A DNA stretch of 64,000 bases from an uncultured Isosphaeraceae bacterium (GTDB taxonomy: Bacteria; Planctomycetota; Planctomycetia; Isosphaerales; Isosphaeraceae): NCBI GenBank assembly GCA_945957605.1, contig CAMFLR010000003.1, positions 372,001-436,000 of the forward strand, written 5' to 3'. The translations under genes and the position numbers were made by a program. Shown here piece after piece: positions 1 to 9,460 of the stretch. Under the pieces are notes generated by a model, which was given only the letters and a program-made list of their open reading frames with translations, was not told the origin of the DNA and made no database searches. Within the stretch, counting starts at the first letter, position 1; each line of letters starts with the position of its first letter.

Positions 1-365
1 GTTCGGGTCGGTCATGGAGAAGACTCGGGCCGGTCGAGGTCAAAAACGTCCGGAAGTCAGATGGAAGTGTAAGGAGGCATACCCCCGCGCTTCAAGCCCT
101 GGAAGGTTGGAATCCGTCGAATCGGGTTATAATAAGTGTTTGACATGGATCATGTTAGAACGAGCCAAATCAAAATGTAGTCGGCAAAAGTGCGTTGATT
201 TCGACGAGACTAGATTTGGTTTGCAGTTCGACTTGACTGGTGGTGTGCGGAATCGTAAGGTCAAGGTGACTTCTGGGACGCGCTGAGTAAATCGTCAGGG
301 GAATGGATATTCCCGCCCGCTTCGGTGGGCGAGCGATTTGCCAATCTTTGAGGAAGGAACCTCCA
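1..365. other. gene-free 5' stretch with UUCG-capped hairpin
   Basis: No convincing gene is seen here. Short open frames lack a ribosome-binding site and family features. Just before the first gene, CGCCCGC (314-320) and GTGGGCG (325-331) flank a TTCG tetraloop, giving a 7-bp stem with one G:T pair in the probable 5' untranslated region of the HAF-repeat gene. A perfect TATAAT lies at 128-133, but its best -35 candidate (TTGGAA, 107-112) is only 15 bp away, so I do not call a promoter. Confidence 0.5.
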
Positions 366-1514
366 ATGAGCTTGCTCCTAAGGATGGGGAATGGTTCGCG
401 GTTCGCCTTGATCGTCGTCGTTGGGCTGAGCCTGGCTGCGAGCAGCGCCCACGCGTCGCTGCTGGGGGCGATCAGCAGCGTCAACGCGCTAAACAAGGTG
501 ACCGCCATCGGCCCAAATGGCGAACTGGTGGGAATGGCCGCCACGCAGGGTTCGAGCGCCAATCACGCGTTTTTGTCGTCGAACGGCGTGCTGACCGACC
601 TGGGAACGCTGGGCGGAACGACAAGCTCTGCACAGGCGATTAACGCGGCTGGGCAAGTCGTCGGCCAGTCGGGCGTCGCGGGTGATGGCTCGCAGCACGC
701 GTTCCTGTACTCGGGCGGGTCGTTGACCGACCTGGGCACTCTGGGCGGAAGCTACAGCAGCGCGACCGGAATCAACAGCAGCGGTCAGGTTGCGGGAACG
801 TCCGCACTGGCGAGCGGCTTCAACCACGCGTTCGTTTACTCGAACGGCAAGATGACCGACCTCGGCACGCTGGGCGGCATCATGAGCACCGGCTCGGGCA
901 TCAATGACGCGGGCCAGGTTGTCGGTCAGTCGGCGATGATCGACGGCAGCACGCACGCCTTCATCGCCAATCACAGCGTTCTTACTGACCTGGGCACGCT
1001 CGGCGGTTCGAGCAGCTTTGGCTACGCGATCAATAACGTCGGCCAGGTTGTCGGCCAGGCGTACACAACCAACGACGCCGCAGCGCATGCGTTTCTCTGG
1101 TCGAACGGCAAGATGATCGATCTTGGATCATTGCCAGGCTTTACCGCATCGACCGCAACGTCGATCAACGATAGCGGCGTGGTTGTCGGCTATGGTTACG
1201 GCGGTTTCGATTCGAATACGCAATTGCCGCTTCAGCATGCGTTCGTCTATCAAAACGGCGCGATGACCGACCTGAACACGCTGATCCCCGCCGGTTCCGG
1301 CTGGACCATCTCGCAGGTAATGAGCATCAACGATAACGGCGTCATCACCGGTATTGGATCGCTCAACGGCACGCGCGAGATTTTCACCGCGCAGTTGACC
1401 GACTCGCCGATGGTTGTACCCGAGCCCAGTCTCGTGACATTCGCCGTGATGGTGTTCGCCAGCTTCGGCGCGCGTCGGGCGTTCAAGGCTTATTCGTCGA
1501 CGTTGCTCGATTGA
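366..1514 (+). CDS. HAF-repeat PEP-CTERM exported protein
   Basis: A predicted exported protein of 382 residues. The ATG at 366 is chosen over an upstream in-frame start at 303 because it follows AGGAAGGAAC and directly opens a signal peptide (hydrophobic stretch about residues 13-28, ending SSAHA). The body has about six repeats built on H-A-F-(L/V/I) followed by a T-DLGTLGG-type block and an IN-x-x-GQVVG block, the pattern of the extracellular HAF repeat family. The C-terminus has VPEPS, a hydrophobic segment and basic residues (GARRAFK), matching a PEP-CTERM sorting signal that an exosortase would process. The function of HAF proteins is not known. Its 3' end overlaps the convergent MgtC-like gene by 25 bp. 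Confidence 0.85.
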   Translation: MSLLLRMGNGSRFALIVVVGLSLAASSAHASLLGAISSVNALNKVTAIGPNGELVGMAATQGSSANHAFLSSNGVLTDLGTLGGTTSSAQAINAAGQVVGQSGVAGDGSQHAFLYSGGSLTDLGTLGGSYSSATGINSSGQVAGTSALASGFNHAFVYSNGKMTDLGTLGGIMSTGSGINDAGQVVGQSAMIDGSTHAFIANHSVLTDLGTLGGSSSFGYAINNVGQVVGQAYTTNDAAAHAFLWSNGKMIDLGSLPGFTASTATSINDSGVVVGYGYGGFDSNTQLPLQHAFVYQNGAMTDLNTLIPAGSGWTISQVMSINDNGVITGIGSLNGTREIFTAQLTDSPMVVPEPSLVTFAVMVFASFGARRAFKAYSSTLLD

Positions 1515-2191
1515 TGCGACGTGACGATTCGTAGCAGACCAGGGGCCGTTGAAAGTGTCGCGATATGCGTCGCGAGGTCCGCACTGACGGGCTGTCTGAT
1601 CTCGATGGTGAGGATCATCGCACCGTCGGCAATCGACCGATCGACGTCGTAAGTTTCGGGTTTGATTCCCGCGTGCGCGACGTGTTCGAGAAGCGCTGAG
1701 AGTCGAGCGGACGCGTCGCAGTGCAGGGCGATGCGTCTGGTTATCCGCTTTTCGGGCCTTCGCTCGATCAATCGGAACAACGTGAGCACGGAGATCCCGA
1801 GCAGCGTTCCCGCGAATGCGAGCAGGTAAAGTCCCACGCCCACCGACATACCGGTCGCGGTGACGAGCCAGAGGCTCGCGGCTGTGGTGAGACCTTTAAC
1901 CTTGAATCCTGTGCGCGCGATTGCACCACCGCCGAGGAAGCCAATTCCTGCGACGACGTAAGAGGCGATGCGTGTGGGGTCGAAGGTGACCGAAACGCCG
2001 GGATGCGTTGGATACTCGACGTGAAGCGCGTGGAGCGACAGGATCATGAACACCGTCGATGCGAGCGCCACAAGCGTGTGCGTCCGCAAGCCGGCGGGAT
2101 GATCGTTGTAGCCACGTTCAAAGCCGATCACACCGCCGAAGAGCACCGACGCTCCCAGACGTAGCACGATCTCTTCCGGCGGAATCATCAT
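1490..2191 (-). CDS. MgtC/SapB family membrane protein
   Basis: A 233-residue inner-membrane protein of the MgtC/SapB family. The N-terminal half holds four to five hydrophobic helices and the family signature GGVIGFERGYNDHPAGLRTH, followed by GIGFLGGGAI and GLTTAASLW, both typical of MgtC. The soluble C-terminal part (about 150-233) resembles the small regulatory domain found in many homologues. MgtC proteins are linked to growth under low magnesium and to control of F-type ATP synthase; the exact role here is unknown. The start is placed at the Met-Met pair (2191 or 2188) because homologues begin close to this helix and residues encoded further upstream look non-coding. No other magnesium gene is adjacent. 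Confidence 0.85.
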   Translation of the reverse strand: MMIPPEEIVLRLGASVLFGGVIGFERGYNDHPAGLRTHTLVALASTVFMILSLHALHVEYPTHPGVSVTFDPTRIASYVVAGIGFLGGGAIARTGFKVKGLTTAASLWLVTATGMSVGVGLYLLAFAGTLLGISVLTLFRLIERRPEKRITRRIALHCDASARLSALLEHVAHAGIKPETYDVDRSIADGAMILTIEIRQPVSADLATHIATLSTAPGLLRIVTSHQSSNVDE

Positions 2192-2267
2192 GGACGGGTG
2201 GCTTTCGGCAGGAATAAAGCGCCCCCCGGCGGCCAAAATGTGCACCGCCGAGGGGAGTGGAGAGTGT

Positions 2268-3743
2268 TCAGTCGAGCGCGATCGTCACCGTCTTGTTTTC
2301 GGTGTAGTTATCGAGCCCCTTTTCACCCAGTTCACGGCCGATGCCGCTCCGCTTGAAGCCGCCGAATGGCGCGGCCGCATCGAAGACGTCGTAGCAGTTG
2401 ACCCAGACCGTGCCGGCACGCACGCGATCGGCAATCGCGTGGGCCTTGCCGATGTCGCGCGTCCAGACCGCTGCGGCGAGGCCGTAGTCGGTCGTATTGG
2501 CTCGATGAATGACTTCATCGACATCCTTAAACTTGATCACCGAAAGGACGGGACCGAAAATCTCGTCGCAGGCGATGGCCATGTCGTCGCGGACGTCGGC
2601 GAAGACGGTTGGCTTGATGAAGAATCCCTTGCCGCCAACCGGACCGCCGCCGGTGACGACGCGAGCACCTTGCTGCTTCCCCTTGTCGATATACGACAAG
2701 ATTTTCTCATATTGCGCCTTGTCGACCTGCGGGCCCATCTCGGTGCCGGGGTCGAAGGGATCGCCCAGCTTGCGTTCCGAAACCTTGGCGCCGAGGCGGT
2801 CGACGAACTTGTCGTAGACCGTATCCTGCACGAACAAGCGGCTGCCTGCGCAGCAGCATTGCCCCTGATTGAGGTAGAGGCCGAGCACGGCACCTTCGAG
2901 CGCGGCGTCGAGATCGGCGTCGGCGAAGATGATGTTCGGGCTCTTGCCGCCGAGTTCGAAGGTGATGCGCTTCAGGGTGTCTGAAGAGTTGCGCATGATC
3001 AGTTCGGCGGTCTTCCCTTCGCCGGTGAAGGCGATCTTGTCGACGCCCTTGTGCTTCACGAGTGCATCGCCAGCGGTTTCACCGAAACCGGGGACGATGT
3101 TGATCACACCGGCGGGGAAACCGGCTTCGAGCGCGAGTTCGCCGAGGCGAAGAGCGGAAAGCGGCGTTTGCTCGGCCGGCTTGAGGACGACGGTGCAGCC
3201 GGCAGCGAGGGCGGGACCCCACTTCCAGGCGACCATCAGCATCGGGAAGTTCCACGGGATGATCTGGCCCGCGACGCCTACGGGTTCGCGCTTAGTGTAG
3301 CAGAAGAAGTTGCCGCGAATCGGCACGGTATGGCCGTGAATCTTGTCGGCCCAGCCGGCGTAGTAGCGGAAGCAGTCGACCACGAGCGGCAGGTCGGCGT
3401 TTCGGCTTTCGCTGATTGGCTTGCCGTTGTCGAGCGTTTCGAGCTGCGCCAGCTCTTCGAGGTTTTCCTCGATGAGGTCGGCGAGCTTGTACATCATCCG
3501 GCCGCGATCGCGGGCGTCGGTCTTGCGCCAGGGGCCGGAGTCGAACGCCTTGCGTGCGGCTTTGACCGCGAGGTCGATGTCTGCGGCGTCCCCTTCGGCG
3601 ACGTTGGCGATAAGCTCTTCGGTGGCGGGATTATACGTGGCGAACGTCTTGCCGCTGACGGCGTCGCGCCACTTGCCGTCGATCAGGAGTTGGGTCTGAA
3701 ACGAGGTGCGCGCGCCTCGCCTGGATTCGGTGGCGGTTGCCAT
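2268..3743 (-). CDS. NAD(P)-dependent aldehyde dehydrogenase
   Basis: A full-length ALDH superfamily enzyme (491 residues, normal length) that oxidises an aldehyde to the carboxylate with NAD(P)+. Visible landmarks are IPWNFP (162-167), KPAEQTP (188-194), the general base Glu263 in ELGGKSPN, and the catalytic Cys297 in the CCC of [11 protein letters not shown], a block also found in mitochondrial ALDH2 and betaine/retinal dehydrogenases; EIFGPV and [13 protein letters not shown] follow. The usual FTGS cofactor-loop motif reads FTGEGKTAE (239-247), so the Ser is replaced by Glu. The substrate cannot be told. It reads away from the acyltransferase gene and appears monocistronic. Confidence 0.93.
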   Translation of the reverse strand: MATATESRRGARTSFQTQLLIDGKWRDAVSGKTFATYNPATEELIANVAEGDAADIDLAVKAARKAFDSGPWRKTDARDRGRMMYKLADLIEENLEELAQLETLDNGKPISESRNADLPLVVDCFRYYAGWADKIHGHTVPIRGNFFCYTKREPVGVAGQIIPWNFPMLMVAWKWGPALAAGCTVVLKPAEQTPLSALRLGELALEAGFPAGVINIVPGFGETAGDALVKHKGVDKIAFTGEGKTAELIMRNSSDTLKRITFELGGKSPNIIFADADLDAALEGAVLGLYLNQGQCCCAGSRLFVQDTVYDKFVDRLGAKVSERKLGDPFDPGTEMGPQVDKAQYEKILSYIDKGKQQGARVVTGGGPVGGKGFFIKPTVFADVRDDMAIACDEIFGPVLSVIKFKDVDEVIHRANTTDYGLAAAVWTRDIGKAHAIADRVRAGTVWVNCYDVFDAAAPFGGFKRSGIGRELGEKGLDNYTENKTVTIALD

Positions 3744-4114
3744 GAAGTCGCACTCCCTTTTTGCGTGCCGACCTGTGGTTCAGAAGTGGTTGCCATTCGC
3801 AACAAACGCCGAGCGGAACCCGGCTTACCCCTCAATGGTCATCTTAGGGGCCACCCCCGCGCAACACAAGCAGCCCGCGCGGCGCTGGACCTCCCTCGAT
3901 CGCTGCTTCGTTCCGCCAAAAGTCGCCTGCGCAACACGGCGGATTTGTCGAGCGCATCTGAACCGCGACGCGCATCCTCAACAACGCCACACGCTTGAGT
4001 CGGCCGTTATCAGGGAGGGGGTCTTTGGGCTTTTCAAAACCGCCGCCGGATGGTCCAATCGCGCGACGCGGCATCGGATGGTTAACCGCGAAGACACCAT
4101 GGACGGACACTCTG
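3744..4114. other. gene-free divergent intergenic region
   Basis: This 371-bp gap separates the divergent aldehyde dehydrogenase and acyltransferase genes and must hold both promoters. I see no convincing small ORF, repeat or terminator in it. The frame of the downstream acyltransferase stays open back to a TTG at 3995, but that extension is rich in Pro, Gly and Arg and lacks a ribosome-binding site. Confidence 0.4.
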
Positions 4115-5368
4115 ATGGCGGATCCCCACCTCAAATCCCCTGCGCCCGTATCGAACGGGCTCTCGACCGCCCCCCAGCCCGCTGCGTCTGAAACAAATCG
4201 TCGCTCGGGTATTCCGGGCATTGGCCGTCACCTGACTGTGCTCGATGGTCTGCGTGGCCTCGCCGTGCTGTTTGTGCTGGTCTTCCACATCTTTCAGGTG
4301 GAGGTCGAACCAGCCGATGGCCTGGGACGGATCGCCTACAAGGCAATGCGAGTCGGTCAAACCGGCGTCGATCTCTTCTTTGTCCTCTCCGGTTTTCTGA
4401 TCACCGGGATCCTTCAGGACAGTAAACACGCCGCCAACTACTTCCGTAACTTTTACGGTCGGCGAACGTTGCGCATCTTCCCGCTTTATTATGGAACTTT
4501 GATTGTTGCCACGATCATCATTCCGCTACTCATCGGTCGGCGGATCACCGACTCGAATCCCTTTATGCTCTGGACGTTTACTGCGAACATGCAGGGGATG
4601 TTCAACTTCGATCCTCAAACGTTCGGCCATTTCTGGACATTGGCAGTCGAAGAGCAGTTCTACCTCATCTGGCCGGCCGTCGTGCTGATGTTTGCCCGGC
4701 CGTCGATGATGAAGGTCTGCATCGCCTGTATCTTTGGCGCGATTTTCGTCCGCATCGGCCTGCTGAGCATGGGGCTCTCGGCGAACTTCTTCATGCCGGG
4801 CCGGCTCGACTCGCTTGCCGTCGGCGGCTTCCTCGCTCTTGCTGCGCGTGGTGAAACTGGGATCGAGGGTTGGAACCGCAAGGCACTGGCGACTCTGGTG
4901 GCGATGATCATGCTCGTCGGCCCATTCTATGTGATGAAAACCGGCACTCATGAGCAGTGGCTGCAGGTGATCAAGTACACGCTGCTTGCCGTTTTGTTCG
5001 GTGCACTCCTCGCCGTGGTTCTGTCAGCGAAGCCGAACTCGGTTCTCGCCAAGTTCTTTAATTCCAGGATCTTGCGATGCCTCGGTAAATACAGCTACGG
5101 GCTCTATGTCTTCCACCCGTTCATGATCGATGCCTTCATGGCGGCGCGCAGAAGCGACCCCACCGGTGCGATGGAAACGTTCGGCGGTCCCTGGCTCCGC
5201 GTACCGGTGATCATCGTGCTCTCGCTCATCGCCTCTTGGCTGAGCTGGCACATGTTCGAGAAGCACTTCATGGGGCTGAAGCGATACTTCGCCTACGACA
5301 CCGATGCCCCTCGGGTCGAGACACAGCCGAATACCGGCCGCGCGGGGACCTTGCCCGGCACGGCCTGA
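4115..5368 (+). CDS. acyltransferase 3 family integral membrane protein
   Basis: A 417-residue membrane O-acyltransferase of the OafA/YrhL (Acyl_transf_3) family, which moves acetyl or other short acyl groups onto sugars or envelope glycans. The protein has about ten hydrophobic helices. The N-terminal landmark LDGLRGLAVLFVLVFHIF carries the conserved His and Arg, and GVDLFFVLSGFLITGIL and RRTLRIFPLYY are further family blocks; FWTLAVEEQFYLIWP is the hallmark second motif. The start is the ATG at 4115 (MADPHLK); it lacks a strong ribosome-binding site and an upstream TTG at 3995 remains possible. Only 4 bp separate its stop from that of the convergent dihydrouridine synthase gene. No polysaccharide cluster surrounds it, so the acceptor is unknown. 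Confidence 0.9.
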   Translation: MADPHLKSPAPVSNGLSTAPQPAASETNRRSGIPGIGRHLTVLDGLRGLAVLFVLVFHIFQVEVEPADGLGRIAYKAMRVGQTGVDLFFVLSGFLITGILQDSKHAANYFRNFYGRRTLRIFPLYYGTLIVATIIIPLLIGRRITDSNPFMLWTFTANMQGMFNFDPQTFGHFWTLAVEEQFYLIWPAVVLMFARPSMMKVCIACIFGAIFVRIGLLSMGLSANFFMPGRLDSLAVGGFLALAARGETGIEGWNRKALATLVAMIMLVGPFYVMKTGTHEQWLQVIKYTLLAVLFGALLAVVLSAKPNSVLAKFFNSRILRCLGKYSYGLYVFHPFMIDAFMAARRSDPTGAMETFGGPWLRVPVIIVLSLIASWLSWHMFEKHFMGLKRYFAYDTDAPRVETQPNTGRAGTLPGTA

Positions 5369-5372
5369 GCAA

Positions 5373-6464
5373 TTACCACTTGTCGATTGGCCCCGAGGGA
5401 ACGGGAACTCGGGGCTCGAAGTGGCCGGGTAAGGGGGATGTCGGCCCTTCGGCCCGGATGAGCTCGACGGTTTCGTCGAACAGCTTCGCGCTCGCGAGGT
5501 TGATCAAACGATGCGACAGCACCTTCGCGGGCCGGATCGCGTGGCTATACCACTTGATCAGCTTGCGGAACTGCAGGCAGGCGGTCCGCTCGCCACGGCG
5601 ATCGAGCAGGCCGTGAAAATGCGCGACCATTACGTCGATCCGTTCCTCGAACGTCGGTTCGGGACCGGGATCGCCGGTTGCGGCCCAGCAGGCAAGCTGG
5701 CGGTAGATGAACGGATTCGAGAGGGCGCCTCGACCAATCGAGATCGCGGCACAACCAGTTTCGGCGAACATACCAGCGGCATCGGCCAGGGTGCGGATAT
5801 CGCCGTTGCCGATGACCGGCATCTTGTCGACCGCTTCGACCACCGCACGGATGCCGTCGCGATTCACTCCGCCCTTGAACCCCTGTTCACGGGTACGGCC
5901 GTGGATGATCACGCCGGCGGTTCCGACCTGTTCAAATGACCGCGCCAGCGCCGGAGCGCTGAGGTTCTGGTCGTCCCAGCCGAGCCGCATTTTGACGGTC
6001 ACGGGGACGTTCACGGAATCGACGACTGCAGCGACGAGCGCGGTCGCGGCGGTCGCCTGGCACATGAGCGCCGATCCGCCGCCCGACTTGACGACCTTGT
6101 TGACCGGACACCCCATATTGATGTCAACCGAAGTAGCGCCGTTATCCACGGCCCAGCGCGCGGCCTGGCGCATCTCTTCGATCACATGGCCGTAGATTTG
6201 GATCGACATCGGTCGATCTTCGGGACATGTTTCTGCCAGCTCGAATGAGCGCGGACGTCGTTCGAGAATCGCGCGGGCGTTGACCAGATCGGTCGTCACA
6301 AGTCCGAGCCCGCCGAGTGCGCGGACGGCCAGCCGAAACGCGAGGCTGGTGTAACCCGCCATTGGCGCGAGAAAGAAGCGTGACGGCAGGGGGAGCGAGC
6401 CGAGATGAAGCGGTTCGCGAAGCAAATCTGGCGGGCTGGCAAGAACGGGCGGACGGTCAGTCAC
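5373..6464 (-). CDS. dus: tRNA-dihydrouridine synthase (Dus family)
   Basis: A 363-residue flavoenzyme that reduces specific uridines in the tRNA D-loop to dihydrouridine with FMN and NADPH. Family blocks in order are FLAPMAGYTSLAFR (FMN-binding start of the TIM barrel), DINMGCPVNKVVKSGGGSAL with the catalytic Cys in MGCP, VKMRLGWDD, IHGRTREQGFKG, VIGNGDI and ISIGRGALSNPFI. The DINMGCPVNKV form with KSGGGSAL is most like the DusB subgroup. The C-terminal helical domain, about 100 residues including FRKLIKWYSHAI, is present. It appears to be a stand-alone gene. Confidence 0.93.
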   Translation of the reverse strand: MTDRPPVLASPPDLLREPLHLGSLPLPSRFFLAPMAGYTSLAFRLAVRALGGLGLVTTDLVNARAILERRPRSFELAETCPEDRPMSIQIYGHVIEEMRQAARWAVDNGATSVDINMGCPVNKVVKSGGGSALMCQATAATALVAAVVDSVNVPVTVKMRLGWDDQNLSAPALARSFEQVGTAGVIIHGRTREQGFKGGVNRDGIRAVVEAVDKMPVIGNGDIRTLADAAGMFAETGCAAISIGRGALSNPFIYRQLACWAATGDPGPEPTFEERIDVMVAHFHGLLDRRGERTACLQFRKLIKWYSHAIRPAKVLSHRLINLASAKLFDETVELIRAEGPTSPLPGHFEPRVPVPSGPIDKW

Positions 6465-6643
6465 ACGCAGCCTCGGAGCGGGGTCTTGAGAAAAACGGCG
6501 ACGGACTGTCCCAGCACACGGTTTCGGCAGTAATCAAACTGGTCAGTAGCCTTCGCCATTCACGAACGAGCCTAACCTGGCTCACGTGCTCGAGACAGAA
6601 TTAGGATAAGGAGTGTGGGCGCGAACGAGGCGCAGATGCCTCG

Positions 6644-7960
6644 GTGGGCGTCCCATATGATATCATGATACTTCAAGACGCGATTCCTCGCGGCGCTGTT
6701 CGCGAGAATCAAGCAGAAATCCTATCCGAATTTTTACTCGATCACGAGGCCAGCTCTAGTTTGATGTCGCTCCACCCGGAAGCCGACGCGGAAGAACGTG
6801 TGCTGACCACCGACTTCGGGCGTGAGTTGCTCGCCCAGGTAGGAGCGATCGCCCGGCCCGAGCCGTCGCACATCGAACGGTGGCGTAAGGACCATAGCCC
6901 GGAAGATGTTTCGGCCGCGATTCGCATCGTCGAAACACGGCGAAAAGGGACTGCGAAGTTTACCCACGCCGCCGATATGTGGTTCGAAGGGATTGGTCTA
7001 GAACAAAGTACGGCCGAGGCCGTCGCGCGACACAAGGCCCGGCGTTTTGACGGTGGGGTTGTCTTCGACCTGTGTTGTGGGATTGGCGGTGATTCTGTCG
7101 CCCTGGCCGAGCGAGCAAGCGGTGTGGTGGCGGTCGACCTCGATGCTGCCATGACGCGCCGGGTGCGCTGGAATGCGGAAGTTTATGGGGTGGGTCACAA
7201 AGTTGCGCCCGTGCGCGGTCGTGCGGAAGGGGTTGGGATCGACCGAAATGCCCTCTTTCACGTTGATCCTGACCGCCGGGCTGGAAAGCAGCCCCGCGCC
7301 CGCGCCGTGGCCGACTATGCTCCCGGACTTCCGTTCCTGAAAGAACTGATCGAAACGGCCCGGGGCGGTGCGATCAAACTCAGCCCGGCGAGCGATTTCG
7401 ACCAGACTTTCGGCGATCTGCGGGTCGAGATCGAACTCATCAGTCTCGGCGGCGAGTGTAAAGAGGCGACGATCTGGTTCGGTGAACTCGCCAACGCAAA
7501 ACGTCGCGCAACTGTGATTCAAGGCAACAAAACGGCGACGTGGAGCGATAACGACACGCTTGCATCGTCGCGCTGGTTGAGCGTATCGCGGAATCCGATG
7601 GCCTGGGTATTCGACCCCGATCCGTCGCTCGGTCGAGCCGGTTTGCTCGACGGATTTGCCGCCGCACATGGCCTCTCGCGGATCGCTTCGGGCTGTGATT
7701 TTTTAACCGGCCCAAATCGCGTCGATTCGCCATTTCTGGCCGCATTTCAGGTCGACGAAACCTTGCCGCTCGATGTCAAGAAGCTTCGGCGAATCGTGGT
7801 CGAGCGCAATCTCGGCCCGCTCGAAATCAAGACGAAGGGACTCGACCTTCGTCCCGAGGATTTGCGCAAGGAGCTCAAGCCGAGCGGGCCGAACCCGGCG
7901 AGCTTGCTGCTCATGGGAGGCAGAGGACCATCGCTGGCGATCGTTGCCAGGCGCGGCTGA
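6644..7960 (+). CDS. class I SAM-dependent methyltransferase-like protein with THUMP-like C-terminus
   Basis: A protein of up to 438 residues with a Rossmann methyltransferase core. Motif I reads VVFDLCCGIGGDSVALA and is followed by an acidic SAM-ribose strand end (VVAVDLDAAM); the next conserved segment is LFHVDPDRRAGKQ, a DP-P-R-like motif IV. The C-terminal part, ending LLLMGGRGPSLAIVARR, resembles the THUMP-like domain paired with this core in a family often annotated as class I SAM methyltransferase; the substrate is probably RNA but unproven. The start is uncertain: 6644 is a GTG, 6665 an ATG, and the ATG at 6764 (MSLHPEAD, 398 residues) has GAGG 14 nt upstream. It converges on aroF with 61 bp between stops. 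Confidence 0.75.
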   Translation: MGVPYDIMILQDAIPRGAVRENQAEILSEFLLDHEASSSLMSLHPEADAEERVLTTDFGRELLAQVGAIARPEPSHIERWRKDHSPEDVSAAIRIVETRRKGTAKFTHAADMWFEGIGLEQSTAEAVARHKARRFDGGVVFDLCCGIGGDSVALAERASGVVAVDLDAAMTRRVRWNAEVYGVGHKVAPVRGRAEGVGIDRNALFHVDPDRRAGKQPRARAVADYAPGLPFLKELIETARGGAIKLSPASDFDQTFGDLRVEIELISLGGECKEATIWFGELANAKRRATVIQGNKTATWSDNDTLASSRWLSVSRNPMAWVFDPDPSLGRAGLLDGFAAAHGLSRIASGCDFLTGPNRVDSPFLAAFQVDETLPLDVKKLRRIVVERNLGPLEIKTKGLDLRPEDLRKELKPSGPNPASLLLMGGRGPSLAIVARRG

Positions 7961-8021
7961 GTGACCGGGGGGACCTCGGACGTGCCAGTTTGACGATCGC
8001 CAGCGTATTTCGTCGATCGTG

Positions 8022-9035
8022 TTACATTGTGCGATCGACCGCCTCAGCAACGCGCCGGCATTCCTTCATCAGTTGAGCGAAGGTGGCGGGCGTGATGGTT
8101 TGCGAGCCGTCGCTCATGGCGTGCTCGGGGTCTTCGTGGACCTCAATAATCAGGCCATCGGCACCACAGGCAACCGACGCCTTGGCCATCGGTGCGACGA
8201 GCCGCGCCTTACCCGTGCCGTGCGACGGGTCAACAACGACCGGCAAGTGACTCTTCTCGTGGAGATAGGGCACCGTCGCGAGGGGCAGCGTGAACCTCGT
8301 GTGCTCCTCATACGTGCGAATTCCACGCTCGCAGAGCATCACGTTGGGATTGCCACGATCGAGAATGTATTCGGCGGCGAGCAGGAACTCGTCGATCGTC
8401 GCACTCATCCCGCGCTTGAGCAGCGTCGCCTTGCCTGAATCGCCGACCGCTTGCAGAAGCTGGTAGTTCTGCATGTTACGAGCGCCGATTTGCAGCACGT
8501 CGGCATACTTGGCGACGAGCGGCACGTGGTCGGGAGCCATGACCTCGGTGACGATTGCCAGGCCGGTCGCGTCGCGGGCGGTCGCGAGCATTTTCAGGCC
8601 GTCTTCCTTGTGGCCCTGGAACGAATACGGGCTCGTGCGAGGCTTGAAAGCACCGCCACGGAGCCCGGTTGCGCCCATATCCTTGAGGATCTTCGCGATC
8701 GACACGATCTGTTTTTCATTCTCGACCGAACACGGTCCGGCGATCACCGCGACCTTCACTCCGCCGACCACAAGTCCCTGTGCTTCGACCTTGGTGCGCT
8801 CGTTCGTCAGCTCGGACGAGGCTCGCTTGTAGGGGGCCATGATCGGCAGGACTTTTTCGACACCCTCGCCCGGCTCGAGCGTTTCGACGAGTCCTTCGCG
8901 CTCGTCGCCGATGGCGGCGATGACGGTGCGCTGGGTTCCTCGGAGAACCTGGGGGGACATTCCGAGCGAGCGAATGTGTCCGACCATATGGTCAATCTGT
9001 TCGGCGGTGGCGTCTGGCTTCATCACGACGATCAC
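8022..9035 (-). CDS. aroF: 3-deoxy-7-phosphoheptulonate synthase (DAHP synthase)
   Basis: This 337-residue enzyme performs the first step of the shikimate pathway, condensing phosphoenolpyruvate and erythrose-4-phosphate. It has the type I-beta layout with an N-terminal ferredoxin-like regulatory domain (about 1-75, [24 protein letters not shown]) and a TIM-barrel catalytic domain. Active-site blocks seen are [49 protein letters not shown] and [11 protein letters not shown]. The GTG at 9035 is preferred because GGAGG sits 10 nt upstream; a TTG at 9074 is the only longer alternative. Upstream on the same strand lie a terminator and an aromatic-rich leader ORF (9383-9577), suggesting attenuation by aromatic amino-acid supply. 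Confidence 0.93.
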   Translation of the reverse strand: MIVVMKPDATAEQIDHMVGHIRSLGMSPQVLRGTQRTVIAAIGDEREGLVETLEPGEGVEKVLPIMAPYKRASSELTNERTKVEAQGLVVGGVKVAVIAGPCSVENEKQIVSIAKILKDMGATGLRGGAFKPRTSPYSFQGHKEDGLKMLATARDATGLAIVTEVMAPDHVPLVAKYADVLQIGARNMQNYQLLQAVGDSGKATLLKRGMSATIDEFLLAAEYILDRGNPNVMLCERGIRTYEEHTRFTLPLATVPYLHEKSHLPVVVDPSHGTGKARLVAPMAKASVACGADGLIIEVHEDPEHAMSDGSQTITPATFAQLMKECRRVAEAVDRTM

Positions 9036-9174
9036 GGTATCCCGTCCTCCGGCTGCGTTGGTGAGCGAGGGCAAAGGGGAGTGAAAGCTCCCATCGCAAC
9101 CCTCAGAGTAAGTGGAGAGATCAAGTCAGAAAGGAGTTTGCACTTTGTCCTAAACGCAAGAAAGGAACGGGATA

Positions 9175-9281
9175 GCCGGGACAACTTGTTGTCCCGGTCG
9201 CGAAGCGACAAGAGGATATCGCGAGATGTTTCACGTTGCCCTCTTGTGGCTGCGCCACCTGGACAACAAGTTGTCCAGGCC
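9175..9281. repeat. REP-like paired hairpin element, copy 1
   Basis: Two inverted arms (9175-9215 and, on the other strand, 9281-9239) share one design. Each has a 9-10 bp hairpin (CCGGGACAAC/GTTGTCCCGG in arm 1; CCTGGACAAC/GTTGTCCAGG in arm 2) with a 2-nt centre, then a short hairpin with a GNA loop (TCGC-GAA-GCGA; TGGC-GCA-GCCA), then CAAGAGG. Differences between arms are compensated on both sides of each stem. It lies between the aroF attenuator and the aroF start codon. A related copy is at 10690-10853. The layout recalls REP/BIME elements moved by RAYT transposases, but no transposase is in the window. Confidence 0.75.
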
Positions 9282-9382
9282 ACCCAAATCCAATTCGTTG
9301 CATTGTTCCAACCGCGTAACTCCTAGCACAACCAAATCAAAGCGGTGAATCGCGTCTGAGTGGGGCGATCGAAACGAAAACG

Positions 9383-9429
9383 AAAAAGCCCCGAGACTTG
9401 CCGATGGAGGGCAGGTCACGGGGCTTTTT
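9383..9429 (-). terminator. intrinsic terminator in aroF leader (attenuator)
   Basis: Read on the minus strand, AAAAAGCCCCG pairs with CGGGGCTTTTT (11 bp). A second stem inside it (GACCTGCC with GGCAAGTC, one mismatch) surrounds a short CTCCAT loop, and the 3' side ends in a T run. It lies 31 nt after the stop codon of the aromatic-rich leader ORF and 347 nt before the aroF start. Two competing pairings are visible. CGAGACT just upstream (9438-9432) can pair with AGTCTCG in the 3' arm, and TGGAGGGC at the end of the leader ORF can pair with GCCCTCCA in the terminator loop. Confidence 0.85.
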
Positions 9430-9460
9430 GGAGTCTCGTTGAGATCCAAGAGGAGAGAGT

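Noticed and set aside
14..286. 90-codon plus-strand frame at the window start
   Set aside because: It has no ribosome-binding site or recognisable features, and its composition is unlike real genes here.
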